25,677 nt of DNA from a virus: positions 1-25,677 of the IMG/VR virus record IMGVR_UViG_3300030737_000042; one strand, given 5' to 3'. Both the position numbers and the translations under genes were made by a program. This document shows, one piece after another, positions 13,197 to 21,777 of this stretch. The notes beneath the pieces are model-generated. The model had not been told where the DNA came from. It saw nothing but the letters and a program-made list of their open reading frames with translations, and did not search any database. Numbering within the stretch: the first letter of the stretch is position 1; each line of letters opens with the position of its first letter.

Positions 13197-15319
13197 TGCC
13201 GCTGACCTCTGGAACCATCCCGTCGATGATTGGCGGGATCTCTCAGCAGGACGCTTCGGTGCGCCTGCCCACGCAGATCGCCGATGCGGTTAATTGCGAT
13301 CTGAGTCCGGCGCGCGGTGCTGGCCCCCGGCCACCTGCGGAGTTCATCAACGTCCTGCGGTCCGACATCCCGGACAATGCGTTCTTCCACAGCATCGTGC
13401 GTGACAGTCGCGAGCGCTACATCGTCGCGATCTATCCTGACAACGTCCGCGTGTTCAACCACGAGACCGGCAAGGAGTACGTGGTCATCAAGGACGCTGC
13501 CTCGCTGGCGTATCTTACGACCCTCTCGGAACCCTGGCAGTCCTTCAGGGCCGTCACGGTGGACGATTACACCTTCATCGTGAACCGCGATAAGACCGTG
13601 GCGTTGTCCACGCAGAAGACCGCTGGCGTCCTGTCGGGTTCCGTACAGACCTTCCAAGATCTTCCGAAGACTGCCGCGTCCAACGCGATCTACGAGATTC
13701 GCGGCGACGGCTCCAACGCCTTCGATAACTACTTCGTGCAGTACCAGTCCTCACTGGTGTGGAAGGAAGTGAGCAAGCCCGGTGAGTTCGGTTACTTCGA
13801 CGCCGCCACGATGCCTCATGGTCTCAAGCGTGTCCCTGATGGCACCAACCCGGACGGCTTCTACTTCTCCTACGGCCCCCTGGTGTACGACACACGTTAC
13901 GCGGGCGACACCGCATCGAGTCCGCCCCCGTCCATCGTGGGGCAGCGCATCGGTGATGTGTTCTTCCACCGAGATCGCCTGGGTCTCATTGCGAGCGCCG
14001 GAAACATCGTCATGTCGGAGATCGGCCACTACTTCAACTTCTGGCGCACGACGGTGACCTCGCTGCTGGACAGTGATGTGATCGACGTGAACGCTCCGAC
14101 TGAAGGTGTCGCGGAGATGCTTCACTGCATCTCCTACCAGAAGGCACTGATGATCTTCGCCTCTGGCAAGACCTCGTTGTTCCAGCTCACCGGCACGCCG
14201 ACGTTGACACCCAAGACGGTCAAGATCGACCCGGTGACGACCTACGGCGTATCGCCCACGATCAAGCCTGTGCTGGCCGGCAGTAGCCTGTTCTTCCTCG
14301 ACGACAACCAGGCGAAGGCATGGAGCACCGTGCGGGAATACTTCGTGTCCGATGACACGGTGACGCCCGAGGCGGCCGATGTGACCGCGCACGTTCCCTC
14401 GTATGTAACGGGCAACACCCGCTGCATGGCGGAGGCCGGGGACGCGGACATGCTGTTCATCGCTCAGCGCAACGCTGCAGGCGGCGAGCTGTTCGTCCAT
14501 CAATACAAGTGGTCCGGCGATACCAAGCAGCAGTCCGCATGGAACCGCTGGCTCATTCAGGGCACCGGCTCAGTCCTGCATGTCCACGCTATCGGCACGA
14601 TGCTCTATGTGATGACGAAGGCTCCCTCGGGAGGCGTGGAGTTACTGCGCCTTGACCTGAGTTCGTCCCCGACGTACCCGCTGATCTCTGCCGAGCACGA
14701 CATCTACCTTGACCGCCGTGAGGCGGTGACTCCGGTATGGCAGCAGTTCGGTAACTACACCGACATCACTGTGCCGCTCACGTTACCGACCCTCACGGGC
14801 CTTGCTGTGCTCAAGACGACCGATTGGCCCTCACCGGGAACCACTGTCGATCTGCGCTTGGCAACGCTGGTCAATGGCGGTCAGACGATCCGCTTGCCGG
14901 GTCGCGTGGACACCGGCCGCGTCGTGGTGGGCTACCGATACAACCGACGCATCACGCTGAGTCAGCAGTTCATCCGCGATCAGAACAACGTGAGCAAGCT
15001 GATCGGCCGTCTGCAGATCAAGCGCATGACTGTCCGCTACAACGATGCGACGTACTTCAAGTGTCTCGTGACACCGAAGGGTCGCCCGCAAGCGATCGAC
15101 ACCATCGTGCCGCAGCTGGAGAGCACGTTCACCAACAGGACGACCGGGGACGCAGCGTTCCTCCTGAGCACCCCTACGACTCAATCGGGCACCTACACGT
15201 TCCTCGTGGCCTCGCGCTCCGATGCCGTCGATGTGTCCTTCACCAATGACTCACCGTTCCCCGCCTGGTTCCAGTCGGTGCAATGGGAAGGTCTCTACAC
15301 AGCCAAGGTCCAGCAATGA
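13196..15319 (+). CDS. Tail tubular protein B (nozzle), gp12-like
   Basis: A 707-residue tail nozzle protein, hexameric in T7 and the attachment point for fibres. The conserved N-terminal MIGGISQQDASVRLPTQIADAVNCDLSPARGAGPRPP matches the GGISQQ...R.P.Q....N.......G...RPP signature of gp12. Further matches are YTFIVNRDKT, VGQRIGDVFFHRDRLGLIASAGNIVMSEIGHYFNFW and TPTLTPKTVKIDPVTTYGVS. It is about 90 residues shorter than T7 gp12, mostly in the region between the N-terminal core and the nozzle beta-propeller blades. Coupled by TGATG to gp11-like and by ATGA to the next gene. Confidence 0.95.
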   Translation: MPLTSGTIPSMIGGISQQDASVRLPTQIADAVNCDLSPARGAGPRPPAEFINVLRSDIPDNAFFHSIVRDSRERYIVAIYPDNVRVFNHETGKEYVVIKDAASLAYLTTLSEPWQSFRAVTVDDYTFIVNRDKTVALSTQKTAGVLSGSVQTFQDLPKTAASNAIYEIRGDGSNAFDNYFVQYQSSLVWKEVSKPGEFGYFDAATMPHGLKRVPDGTNPDGFYFSYGPLVYDTRYAGDTASSPPPSIVGQRIGDVFFHRDRLGLIASAGNIVMSEIGHYFNFWRTTVTSLLDSDVIDVNAPTEGVAEMLHCISYQKALMIFASGKTSLFQLTGTPTLTPKTVKIDPVTTYGVSPTIKPVLAGSSLFFLDDNQAKAWSTVREYFVSDDTVTPEAADVTAHVPSYVTGNTRCMAEAGDADMLFIAQRNAAGGELFVHQYKWSGDTKQQSAWNRWLIQGTGSVLHVHAIGTMLYVMTKAPSGGVELLRLDLSSSPTYPLISAEHDIYLDRREAVTPVWQQFGNYTDITVPLTLPTLTGLAVLKTTDWPSPGTTVDLRLATLVNGGQTIRLPGRVDTGRVVVGYRYNRRITLSQQFIRDQNNVSKLIGRLQIKRMTVRYNDATYFKCLVTPKGRPQAIDTIVPQLESTFTNRTTGDAAFLLSTPTTQSGTYTFLVASRSDAVDVSFTNDSPFPAWFQSVQWEGLYTAKVQQ

Positions 15320-15774
15320 CAATCACCTTCCGCGAACCCACACGGGAATCGCTTGAGTACATCGCGGCTCACATGTGCGCGGAAGACTTGGACGAGCTAA
15401 CTGCCTGTGGCTGGGCATCACCGCTGCAGGCTCTCATCGAATCCGTAGAGAGCAGCAGAGAAGCCTCCGTGGCCTGGTGGGATGGATTCCCCCAGGCTGC
15501 GCACGGCGTTGCCGACTTCACCCTTGATCCAACCATCGGCGTCCCCTGGATGCTCAGCACCGGCCCGCGCGGACACATTGCGCGTGCGTTCGTCAAAGTC
15601 TCCGAGAAGTTCATCGCGGACATCACCCCGATGTACTCCGCCCTATTCAACCTCGTCGATGCCCGTCACGTTCGCGCGCAGCGATGGATGATCGCGCTCG
15701 GCTTCAAGCCGTACAAAGTCCACGACTGCAACGGCTTCCCTTTTATCGAGTTCGGATTATTCCCTAGTGTGTGA
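15316..15774 (+). CDS. Internal virion protein A, gp13-like (GNAT fold)
   Basis: A 152-residue protein from ATG 15316 in an ATGA overlap. It matches the T7 gp13 family: MTITFREPTRESLEYIAAHM..ED..EL.A.G, GVPWMLSTGPRGHIARAFVKVSEKFI, MYSALFNLVDARHVRAQRWMIALGFK, a GNAT-like acetyltransferase fold as recalled. In T7 gp13 is needed for infectious virions and is found in some particles. The acetyl-CoA binding loop of true acetyltransferases is not obvious, so enzymatic activity is doubtful. An upstream in-frame ATG (15283) would overlap the nozzle gene more deeply and is not preferred. Confidence 0.85.
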   Translation: MTITFREPTRESLEYIAAHMCAEDLDELTACGWASPLQALIESVESSREASVAWWDGFPQAAHGVADFTLDPTIGVPWMLSTGPRGHIARAFVKVSEKFIADITPMYSALFNLVDARHVRAQRWMIALGFKPYKVHDCNGFPFIEFGLFPSV

Positions 15775-16207
15775 ACCCGTGAGCATCACGGCGGGTGTGC
15801 TCGCCGTCGTCGGCGCAGCATCCGCCGTCTACAGCGCCAACCAGCAGCAGAAGGCGCTCAATCAGCAAGCACAGCTCCAGCAAACTCAGATCGATCAGCA
15901 GGCATCCGTCCAGACCGACGACCGCTTGAAGCAAGCGCGCGAACAGCGTGCCTCTGCCCGTGCAGCTTCCGCCGAGTCCGGCGCATCCGGCAACTCCACC
16001 GACGCGATCCTCAACGACCTGATGATGCAGTCAGGACGCGACGTGTCTCGCATCGAGAAGAACCGTGAGAACGGTCAGCTCGAAAGCCAGCAGGAAGTCC
16101 GTAGCAAGACAGGCGAGATCAACGGTCAGCTCGCGGCGGGCCTCGCAGGCTCCGCGAACTCTGGAGCGAATGCCTACAGCAATTACAAGATCAAAACCGG
16201 CCACTAA
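15767..16207 (+). CDS. Internal virion protein B, gp14-like
   Basis: A 146-residue protein starting at GTG 15767 (MCEPVSITAGVLAVVGAASAVYSANQQQKALNQQAQLQQTQ). The short hydrophobic N-terminal helix followed by Gln/Ala-rich helices is what gp14 looks like; even the leading Met-Cys is shared with T7 gp14. In T7 this ejected protein forms the outer-membrane part of the DNA-ejection channel. It is shorter than T7 gp14 (196). It overlaps the gp13-like stop by eight bases and is followed 18 bases later by the gp15-like gene. Confidence 0.86.
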   Translation: MCEPVSITAGVLAVVGAASAVYSANQQQKALNQQAQLQQTQIDQQASVQTDDRLKQAREQRASARAASAESGASGNSTDAILNDLMMQSGRDVSRIEKNRENGQLESQQEVRSKTGEINGQLAAGLAGSANSGANAYSNYKIKTGH

Positions 16208-16225
16208 CCAAACCAAGGGATCAAC

Positions 16226-18547
16226 ATGCCCCGCTTTGAAGCACAACGCATCACGCCCAAGCAGGCTGTCGATTCCTCGCAATCGGCGAACATCAATCTA
16301 CCTGTCCAGGCAAACCTCGAAGCCGCCAGCGGTGCCGGCAGTGCCATGTTCGTTATGGGTCGCGCCCTCAATGGCATCTCCAACGCTGTCGGCGAGTCCG
16401 GCGTGCAGGAAGGCCGCCAGAAGCTTGCGAAAGCGCAAGCCAAGAAGGAAGCCGACGACAAGCGCACAGGCGAAGCGAAAGCCGCCGAACACGATGTCAC
16501 TGGCGCCGATCAAACGGCGTGGCTCGATCAAGCCAGCCAGATGGCTCGCGACAGCTACATGGAGACGGACGGCATCAATGCCGTGGACAAGTACCAGTCT
16601 TCCATTCAGGCCGATCTGGCAAAGATGGAACCCGGTTCCGACATTGACGGGTTTATCAAGGACAGCGCCGAGAAGTTTATTGAGGAGAACAAGCTCGAAG
16701 GTCGCGCGCGTGACGCGTTCCTCATGGGTCTCGCCAAGACCCAGGATGGGATCAAGCAGAGCTACCTGAAGCAGTCCATCAAAGAATCGATGAAGCGCGA
16801 GGAGGAAGGTGCATCTGCCCTCCTGGTCAACGCGATCACGAAGGGTGGCCCGGACGTCGCCACGAACTACACGAACTGGCGCGCGATCAATGCCGACAAG
16901 GGCATGACCGATGACGAGCTGGATCACATCGCTGTGGACGCCGTGAAGGCGTCCATCGCTTCCGGCGACATGGACATCGCCAAGGGCATGTCGATCCTCC
17001 AGACCTCGACCGGCAACGGCCGCCCGGTACTGGCCGACATCCCTGAGCACAAAGAAGAACTGCAGCTCGCTGCCAAGCGAGGAGAGACGATTCAGAAGGA
17101 TCGTGCCGAGAAGGCCCGCTACGAACAGGAGGTTGCCGAGACGGTGCAGATCGACGCGCTGGCTGACAAGGGAATCCTGGGCAAGTCACGCGCGCTCGCA
17201 TGGGGTAAGGCAAACGACAAGTCCGCCGCTGAGGTCGCTGCGAAGATCAACGCGTCCCGCGAGGCCGGCGAACGGCTCGCGAAGGAAGCCGCGAAGGCAC
17301 AGGCTGAGCGCAACGCGGATCGCGCTTGGAGTAACTACGACGCCCTGGCGGCGAACGCTGCCGGCATCAAGCCGGACGACGTGGGCAAAGCCGGTGACCG
17401 TGCGTTCACTGCGGCTCTGCAGTCCGGCGATGACAAGCAGGTGCAGGCCATCCTCAACAAGTCGGCACTGTCCGGCGCACCCATCCCGGCCCTCAAGGGA
17501 ATCCTGTCGGGCAGCATCGACGAGAGCGACCCCACGCGGGCCACGCGCTACGTCAAAATCTTCGAGCAGATGCAGCGCATCTCTCCCGAGTGGGCCGCCC
17601 GTCAGGTGGACGATAAGACCCTTGCACGCATCACGCAGTACCAGACGGCGAAGCTGTTGGGTGCTGATGACACGCAAGCATGGTCGAAGGTCAAAATGGG
17701 CAGCACGCTCGACGCCGAGACGATCAACCACAACGTCACTGAAGCGATGAAGCTGGTCGCCAAGGATGCCCCCAAGAACTTCGGGGACGGTGGCTGGTTC
17801 AGCTCGAACACGCCGATCAGCAACACGTCCGAGATGGAGTCCGCTTACCGCCTGTCCGTCCGTGACATGGTGCAGGCCGGCGCATCTCCCGAGGTGGCCG
17901 CACAGGCTGCGTTGACCCGAGTGAAAGCATCCTTCATCCGCGTGAACGACCGCATGGTTCGCAACTACGGAACCGGCGACGGCATGGACGACGTGACCAG
18001 CAGCGCGATGACTGAAGCAAGCAACATGTGGAAGCAGAAGCTCGTGGACAGCAACGTGGTCGGCAAAGATGACCAGGTGCTATTCGCGCCTGTTCCCGGC
18101 GATGCAAACAAGTGGCGATTGAACTACATCGCTGCTGGCGGCACGCCGCTCCCCGTGACCCATGAGGTAACCCATAAGGGCACCGATGGTGTCGAGCGGA
18201 AGACCACCGAGTTCGTCGATGTGATCCCGTCTGCCACCCGCGCCAACTACTCGGCATGGAGCAAGCAGGAACAGGACAAGAAGGTTCGCAACGAGCAGAC
18301 GTTCAGGCAGCTCCAGCGCAATCCGACTGACCTCACTCCCGATAACGTCAAGAAGCTCAATGACCAGTACGCCCCGCTCCTGAAAGGCAAGCTCCAGCTC
18401 CCCGCAGGAAGCGATCCGACAACCGCCGAGTTCCAGCAGCGCCAATGGGACGCCTCCGTGGCTACCGCCCACAAGGTCACCGACTACGCCAACGATCCGG
18501 CCAATCACCTGCAGTCCTTCGCGGACTTCATCACCAGCAATCACTAA
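16226..18547 (+). CDS. Internal virion protein C, gp15-like
   Basis: A 773-residue, charged, Ala-rich helical protein. The N-terminal 120 residues include a KLAKAQAKKEADDKRTGEAKAAEHD helix; the middle is a series of amphipathic helices; the C-terminal 200 residues (MTEASNMWKQKLVDSNVVGKDDQVLFAPVPGDANKWRLNYIAAGGTPLP) form a more structured region like the end of T7 gp15. Length is close to T7 gp15 (747). In T7 it forms the periplasmic part of the ejection tunnel with gp16. AAGGGA lies six to eight bases before ATG 16226. I see no lysozyme or transglycosylase motif in it. Confidence 0.9.
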   Translation: MPRFEAQRITPKQAVDSSQSANINLPVQANLEAASGAGSAMFVMGRALNGISNAVGESGVQEGRQKLAKAQAKKEADDKRTGEAKAAEHDVTGADQTAWLDQASQMARDSYMETDGINAVDKYQSSIQADLAKMEPGSDIDGFIKDSAEKFIEENKLEGRARDAFLMGLAKTQDGIKQSYLKQSIKESMKREEEGASALLVNAITKGGPDVATNYTNWRAINADKGMTDDELDHIAVDAVKASIASGDMDIAKGMSILQTSTGNGRPVLADIPEHKEELQLAAKRGETIQKDRAEKARYEQEVAETVQIDALADKGILGKSRALAWGKANDKSAAEVAAKINASREAGERLAKEAAKAQAERNADRAWSNYDALAANAAGIKPDDVGKAGDRAFTAALQSGDDKQVQAILNKSALSGAPIPALKGILSGSIDESDPTRATRYVKIFEQMQRISPEWAARQVDDKTLARITQYQTAKLLGADDTQAWSKVKMGSTLDAETINHNVTEAMKLVAKDAPKNFGDGGWFSSNTPISNTSEMESAYRLSVRDMVQAGASPEVAAQAALTRVKASFIRVNDRMVRNYGTGDGMDDVTSSAMTEASNMWKQKLVDSNVVGKDDQVLFAPVPGDANKWRLNYIAAGGTPLPVTHEVTHKGTDGVERKTTEFVDVIPSATRANYSAWSKQEQDKKVRNEQTFRQLQRNPTDLTPDNVKKLNDQYAPLLKGKLQLPAGSDPTTAEFQQRQWDASVATAHKVTDYANDPANHLQSFADFITSNH

Positions 18548-18559
18548 CGAGGACCACCT

Positions 18560-21500
18560 GTGGATCAGCTACCGAGCATCTACGCTCAACCGAGGGATAA
18601 CGTCCCTCTAGTTCCGTCCGCAGGTGCCACCAAGCTGGACGCAAAGGCTCGCACGGATGCGGCGCAGGCACAGAAGGTCAAGGACAACACGACGTTCCAT
18701 GACCTCATCGGCGCAAAGATTGTCCAGGGGCCTATCGGATGGGCCGACCGGGCACTGCAGGAGAACGGCGTCGAGCGTGATGAGAACTTCTACGGCGACG
18801 CACTGAAGCCGGTGATCGACGACTGGCGCAAGGCCGGTCTCGAAGATCAGATGGAACTGCTGGAGCGCGCACAGTCTCCAGCGCACGCTGACCTCCTCAA
18901 AGGGTTTGCGATGCAGAACAAGATGGCTCAGGAGGACTCGGCACAGTTCGGTCTCCTGGGTAACGCAGCAGCGGGTCTACTCGATCCGTCCATGTTCGCT
19001 ATCGGTGCCGCCTCCGGTGGCCTGGGTTACTCCGCAACAGCGGGGCGACTGGCGAACGCTGTGCGCTCCGGCATTGTGGCCGGCGCAACCAACGTGGGCA
19101 GTGAAGCACTGTCCTCGCAATACGACCCTTCGATTGATACAGGCCATCTCGTCACCGCGGGGGCGTTCGGGTTCCTGATGGGTGGCGCGTTCGGCTTTCG
19201 TGGCCCTGAGCTGGCCGAGCTGGCGCATGGCACCAACAAGTTCACCAAGGCCGCATCGGCCGTCGATGGTTCCAAGCCGAACACGGCGGACTCGATGGGC
19301 GCTGCACGCGTCGATGGTTTGAACGTCCCGAAGATGGACGGCCCCGCCGTGGGTACGCCTGAGTGGCAGCAGGCGAAGCTCGACGATGCAGCGCAGAACG
19401 CGCCGATCCGTGGTGCCTTCCTGAAAGTCCGCCGGGACCTTGCAGCCCGCTTCGGCAACAGTAACTCCGCGCTGGTTCGCAATGAATCCCGTGGTCTCCT
19501 GCGTGACTCCGTGGGCAACACGGATCGTAACGTTGCCACCAAGTTCACTGCGGCCGAGGAATCGGAGCTGCTGGATCACACTATTCACGGTGCCTACCGC
19601 ACAGCGGTTGAACAGGAGTGGGCGAAGTATTCCGCCTCCACGGGTGTTCGCGGTGACGTGGCACGCCAGCAGTTCAACGAGTCGGTCGGCTATTACATCC
19701 GTGGCGTGGCAAAGGACATGGGGCCTGAAGTCGAGGCCACCGCTAAGCATGCTGCCGCCGCCTTCAAGACCATGACGGACGAGCTACGTGCCCGTGGCGT
19801 CCCAGGGTTCGAGAAGGAGATGACACCGGACGGCTACCTGCCCCGCGTGTTCTCTGCAAAAGGCTACACCGACCTCAATGCAACGAAGGGTCTCTCCTTC
19901 GAGAACCTGCAAGAGAACCTGGTGAAGCCCGCGATGCGCAGCGAGTGGGTGAAGAACCTGAAGCCAGGCGAGGAGCTAAACGAAGATCTCCTGCACGAAG
20001 TCAGTGGTGCATGGCTCAAACGTGGTTACGAGAAAGCGATGGGCGGCCCGAGCGATCTGCACGGCACCCTCGCTGCCGCTGACTCAGGCAGTGTGCGTGA
20101 GCTGCTGACCGAGGCCGGCGTTGACAAGGTGAAGGTGGATGCACTCGTGAGCAAGCTGGAACGCGAGGCCGCCGAGAAGGCGGTACACGCCCGCGCGAAG
20201 TCCCGCATTGATCTTGATGAATCCTTCGGTGCAACGCTGAAGGACGACCTGGGCAACGAGCACACGGTTCACCTGGCTGATCTGCTGGAGAACAACGTGG
20301 ACAACCTGGTGCCCGACTTCATCCGTGAGATGTCTGGATGGGCCGCACTGAAAAAGCACGTTGACGTGGGCACGCAAGCCGAGCTGGATCGCTACAAGGC
20401 GTTCCTGCTGAAGCACAGTAAGGAGGCCGGCGATACTGACCTCTCCCGCGCGCTCGACATCACGTTGAACTCTATCCTAGGCAAGTCCACCTCGGACGCT
20501 CCGAACTCTGCATGGACTCGCGGCTCCCGCTTGATTCGTTCGCAGAACTTCATGACCACGATGGGCCAGGTGGGCTACACGATGCTGGAAAGCGTCGGCG
20601 GGACGCTCGGCGCTGTGGGTTTTCGCAACGCGATCAAGGCGGCACCTGCTGCAGCCAACATGGTCAAGCAGATGCGTATGGGCAAGTTCGATCAAGTCGA
20701 GGCTCGCTGGCTCGCTGACGTGACCGGCCTGGGCACGGACTTCGTGCGCAACCAGCCGTACCTGCGTCTCGATGCAGTCGGTGAGTCGGTGTGGAATAAC
20801 GACAAGGCTGTCGGCCGTGCGCTCAACAAGCTCGACCGGGGGATGCAGTACGGCCAGCGTGCCATGAGTGTTGTCTCGGGCATCGCTCCGATGCAGCAGT
20901 TCCTTCAGGGCTTCGCAGGTGTCGGTATCGCCAGCCGCCTGGTGCAGATGGCCAACAAGGAAGGCGTCCCCGCGAGCATGGTTCGCCGGCTCCGCGCTGG
21001 CGGTCTTGATGCCAAGGATCAAGCGACGATCTTCGCCAAGCTCAAGGGCATGAACAGCGTCCATGACATCTCGAAGAACTGGAGCACCTGGACTCCCGAT
21101 GAGAAGCGCCTGCTGGCGTTGTTCGTTCAGCGCAATGCGAAGCGAACGCTCGGCGAAGGCGGCGTGGGAGATACGGTGCAGCTCATGCACTCGGCCACCG
21201 GCCGAATCTTCACGCAGTTCCGCACGTTCATGACCAACTCCTACGCGGCGGTACTGCTGCACGGCTTGCACATGCGTGACTGGCAAACGGCGCAGATGTG
21301 GATGGGTTCGACGCTGTTCGCCGGTATCGGCATGGCAGCTCGCAACTACATCAACACCATCGGCGACACGACCGACAAGCGGGAGAAGTTGATGACATGG
21401 GATTCGCTTGCCAAGCAGGCGTTCCAGCAGTCGAGCTATTCGTCGGTGATCCCGTTTATGACGGACACCATCGCGCACGACTTGGGCGTCAAGAAAGCCC

Positions 21501-21763
21501 TCGGTGGTGATGACACCCCTGTGTTCGCCTACGGGCGCTCCACGGGTCTCGACAGTGGCGTCCAAGGCATCCCCACCCTGGCGACCGGACGTGCTCTATG
21601 GGGTCTCCCAAGGCTCGCTGTGACGGCTCTCGATCCCCATGCGAACGTCACGCAGAAGCAAGCCAAAGATGCGATGTCGCTGCTGTGGTTTCAGAACGTC
21701 ACTGGCGTTCGCAATGGTCTCTCATGGATGGCTAACCAGCTCCCGAAAGACGATCCTCAATAA
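18560..21763 (+). CDS. Internal virion protein D, gp16-like, without transglycosylase domain
   Basis: A 1067-residue ejected protein. Start GTG 18560 has GAGG at 18549-18552 seven bases upstream. It begins with MDQLPSIYAQPRDNVPLVP, then soon reaches NAAAGLLDPSMFAIGAASGGLGYSATAGRLANAVRSGIVAGATNVGSEALSSQYDP and LVTAGAFGFLMGGAFGF, hydrophobic segments like those in the mid-N part of T7 gp16 that sit at the inner membrane. T7 gp16 is 1318 residues and starts with a lytic transglycosylase domain; no such domain or catalytic Glu motif is visible here. The C-terminal half (TTMGQVGYTMLESVGGTLGAVGFRNAIKAA..., TGRIFTQFRTFMTNSYAAVLLHGLHMRD) is typical of the family. It forms the inner-membrane end of the ejection channel. 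Confidence 0.92.
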   Translation: MDQLPSIYAQPRDNVPLVPSAGATKLDAKARTDAAQAQKVKDNTTFHDLIGAKIVQGPIGWADRALQENGVERDENFYGDALKPVIDDWRKAGLEDQMELLERAQSPAHADLLKGFAMQNKMAQEDSAQFGLLGNAAAGLLDPSMFAIGAASGGLGYSATAGRLANAVRSGIVAGATNVGSEALSSQYDPSIDTGHLVTAGAFGFLMGGAFGFRGPELAELAHGTNKFTKAASAVDGSKPNTADSMGAARVDGLNVPKMDGPAVGTPEWQQAKLDDAAQNAPIRGAFLKVRRDLAARFGNSNSALVRNESRGLLRDSVGNTDRNVATKFTAAEESELLDHTIHGAYRTAVEQEWAKYSASTGVRGDVARQQFNESVGYYIRGVAKDMGPEVEATAKHAAAAFKTMTDELRARGVPGFEKEMTPDGYLPRVFSAKGYTDLNATKGLSFENLQENLVKPAMRSEWVKNLKPGEELNEDLLHEVSGAWLKRGYEKAMGGPSDLHGTLAAADSGSVRELLTEAGVDKVKVDALVSKLEREAAEKAVHARAKSRIDLDESFGATLKDDLGNEHTVHLADLLENNVDNLVPDFIREMSGWAALKKHVDVGTQAELDRYKAFLLKHSKEAGDTDLSRALDITLNSILGKSTSDAPNSAWTRGSRLIRSQNFMTTMGQVGYTMLESVGGTLGAVGFRNAIKAAPAAANMVKQMRMGKFDQVEARWLADVTGLGTDFVRNQPYLRLDAVGESVWNNDKAVGRALNKLDRGMQYGQRAMSVVSGIAPMQQFLQGFAGVGIASRLVQMANKEGVPASMVRRLRAGGLDAKDQATIFAKLKGMNSVHDISKNWSTWTPDEKRLLALFVQRNAKRTLGEGGVGDTVQLMHSATGRIFTQFRTFMTNSYAAVLLHGLHMRDWQTAQMWMGSTLFAGIGMAARNYINTIGDTTDKREKLMTWDSLAKQAFQQSSYSSVIPFMTDTIAHDLGVKKALGGDDTPVFAYGRSTGLDSGVQGIPTLATGRALWGLPRLAVTALDPHANVTQKQAKDAMSLLWFQNVTGVRNGLSWMANQLPKDDPQ

Positions 21764-21777
21764 CCCTCTGGAGATAC

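Noticed and set aside
13751-14503. Antisense open frame (250 codons) opposite the tail nozzle gene
   Set aside because: Same shadow pattern, no recognisable domain and no promoter or Shine-Dalgarno.
20477-21565. Long antisense open frame (362 codons) opposite the gp16-like gene
   Set aside because: It mirrors the codon bias of a high-GC gene, has no family resemblance (runs of Arg/His/Leu/Val), no ribosome binding site, and lies wholly inside a well-supported gene.
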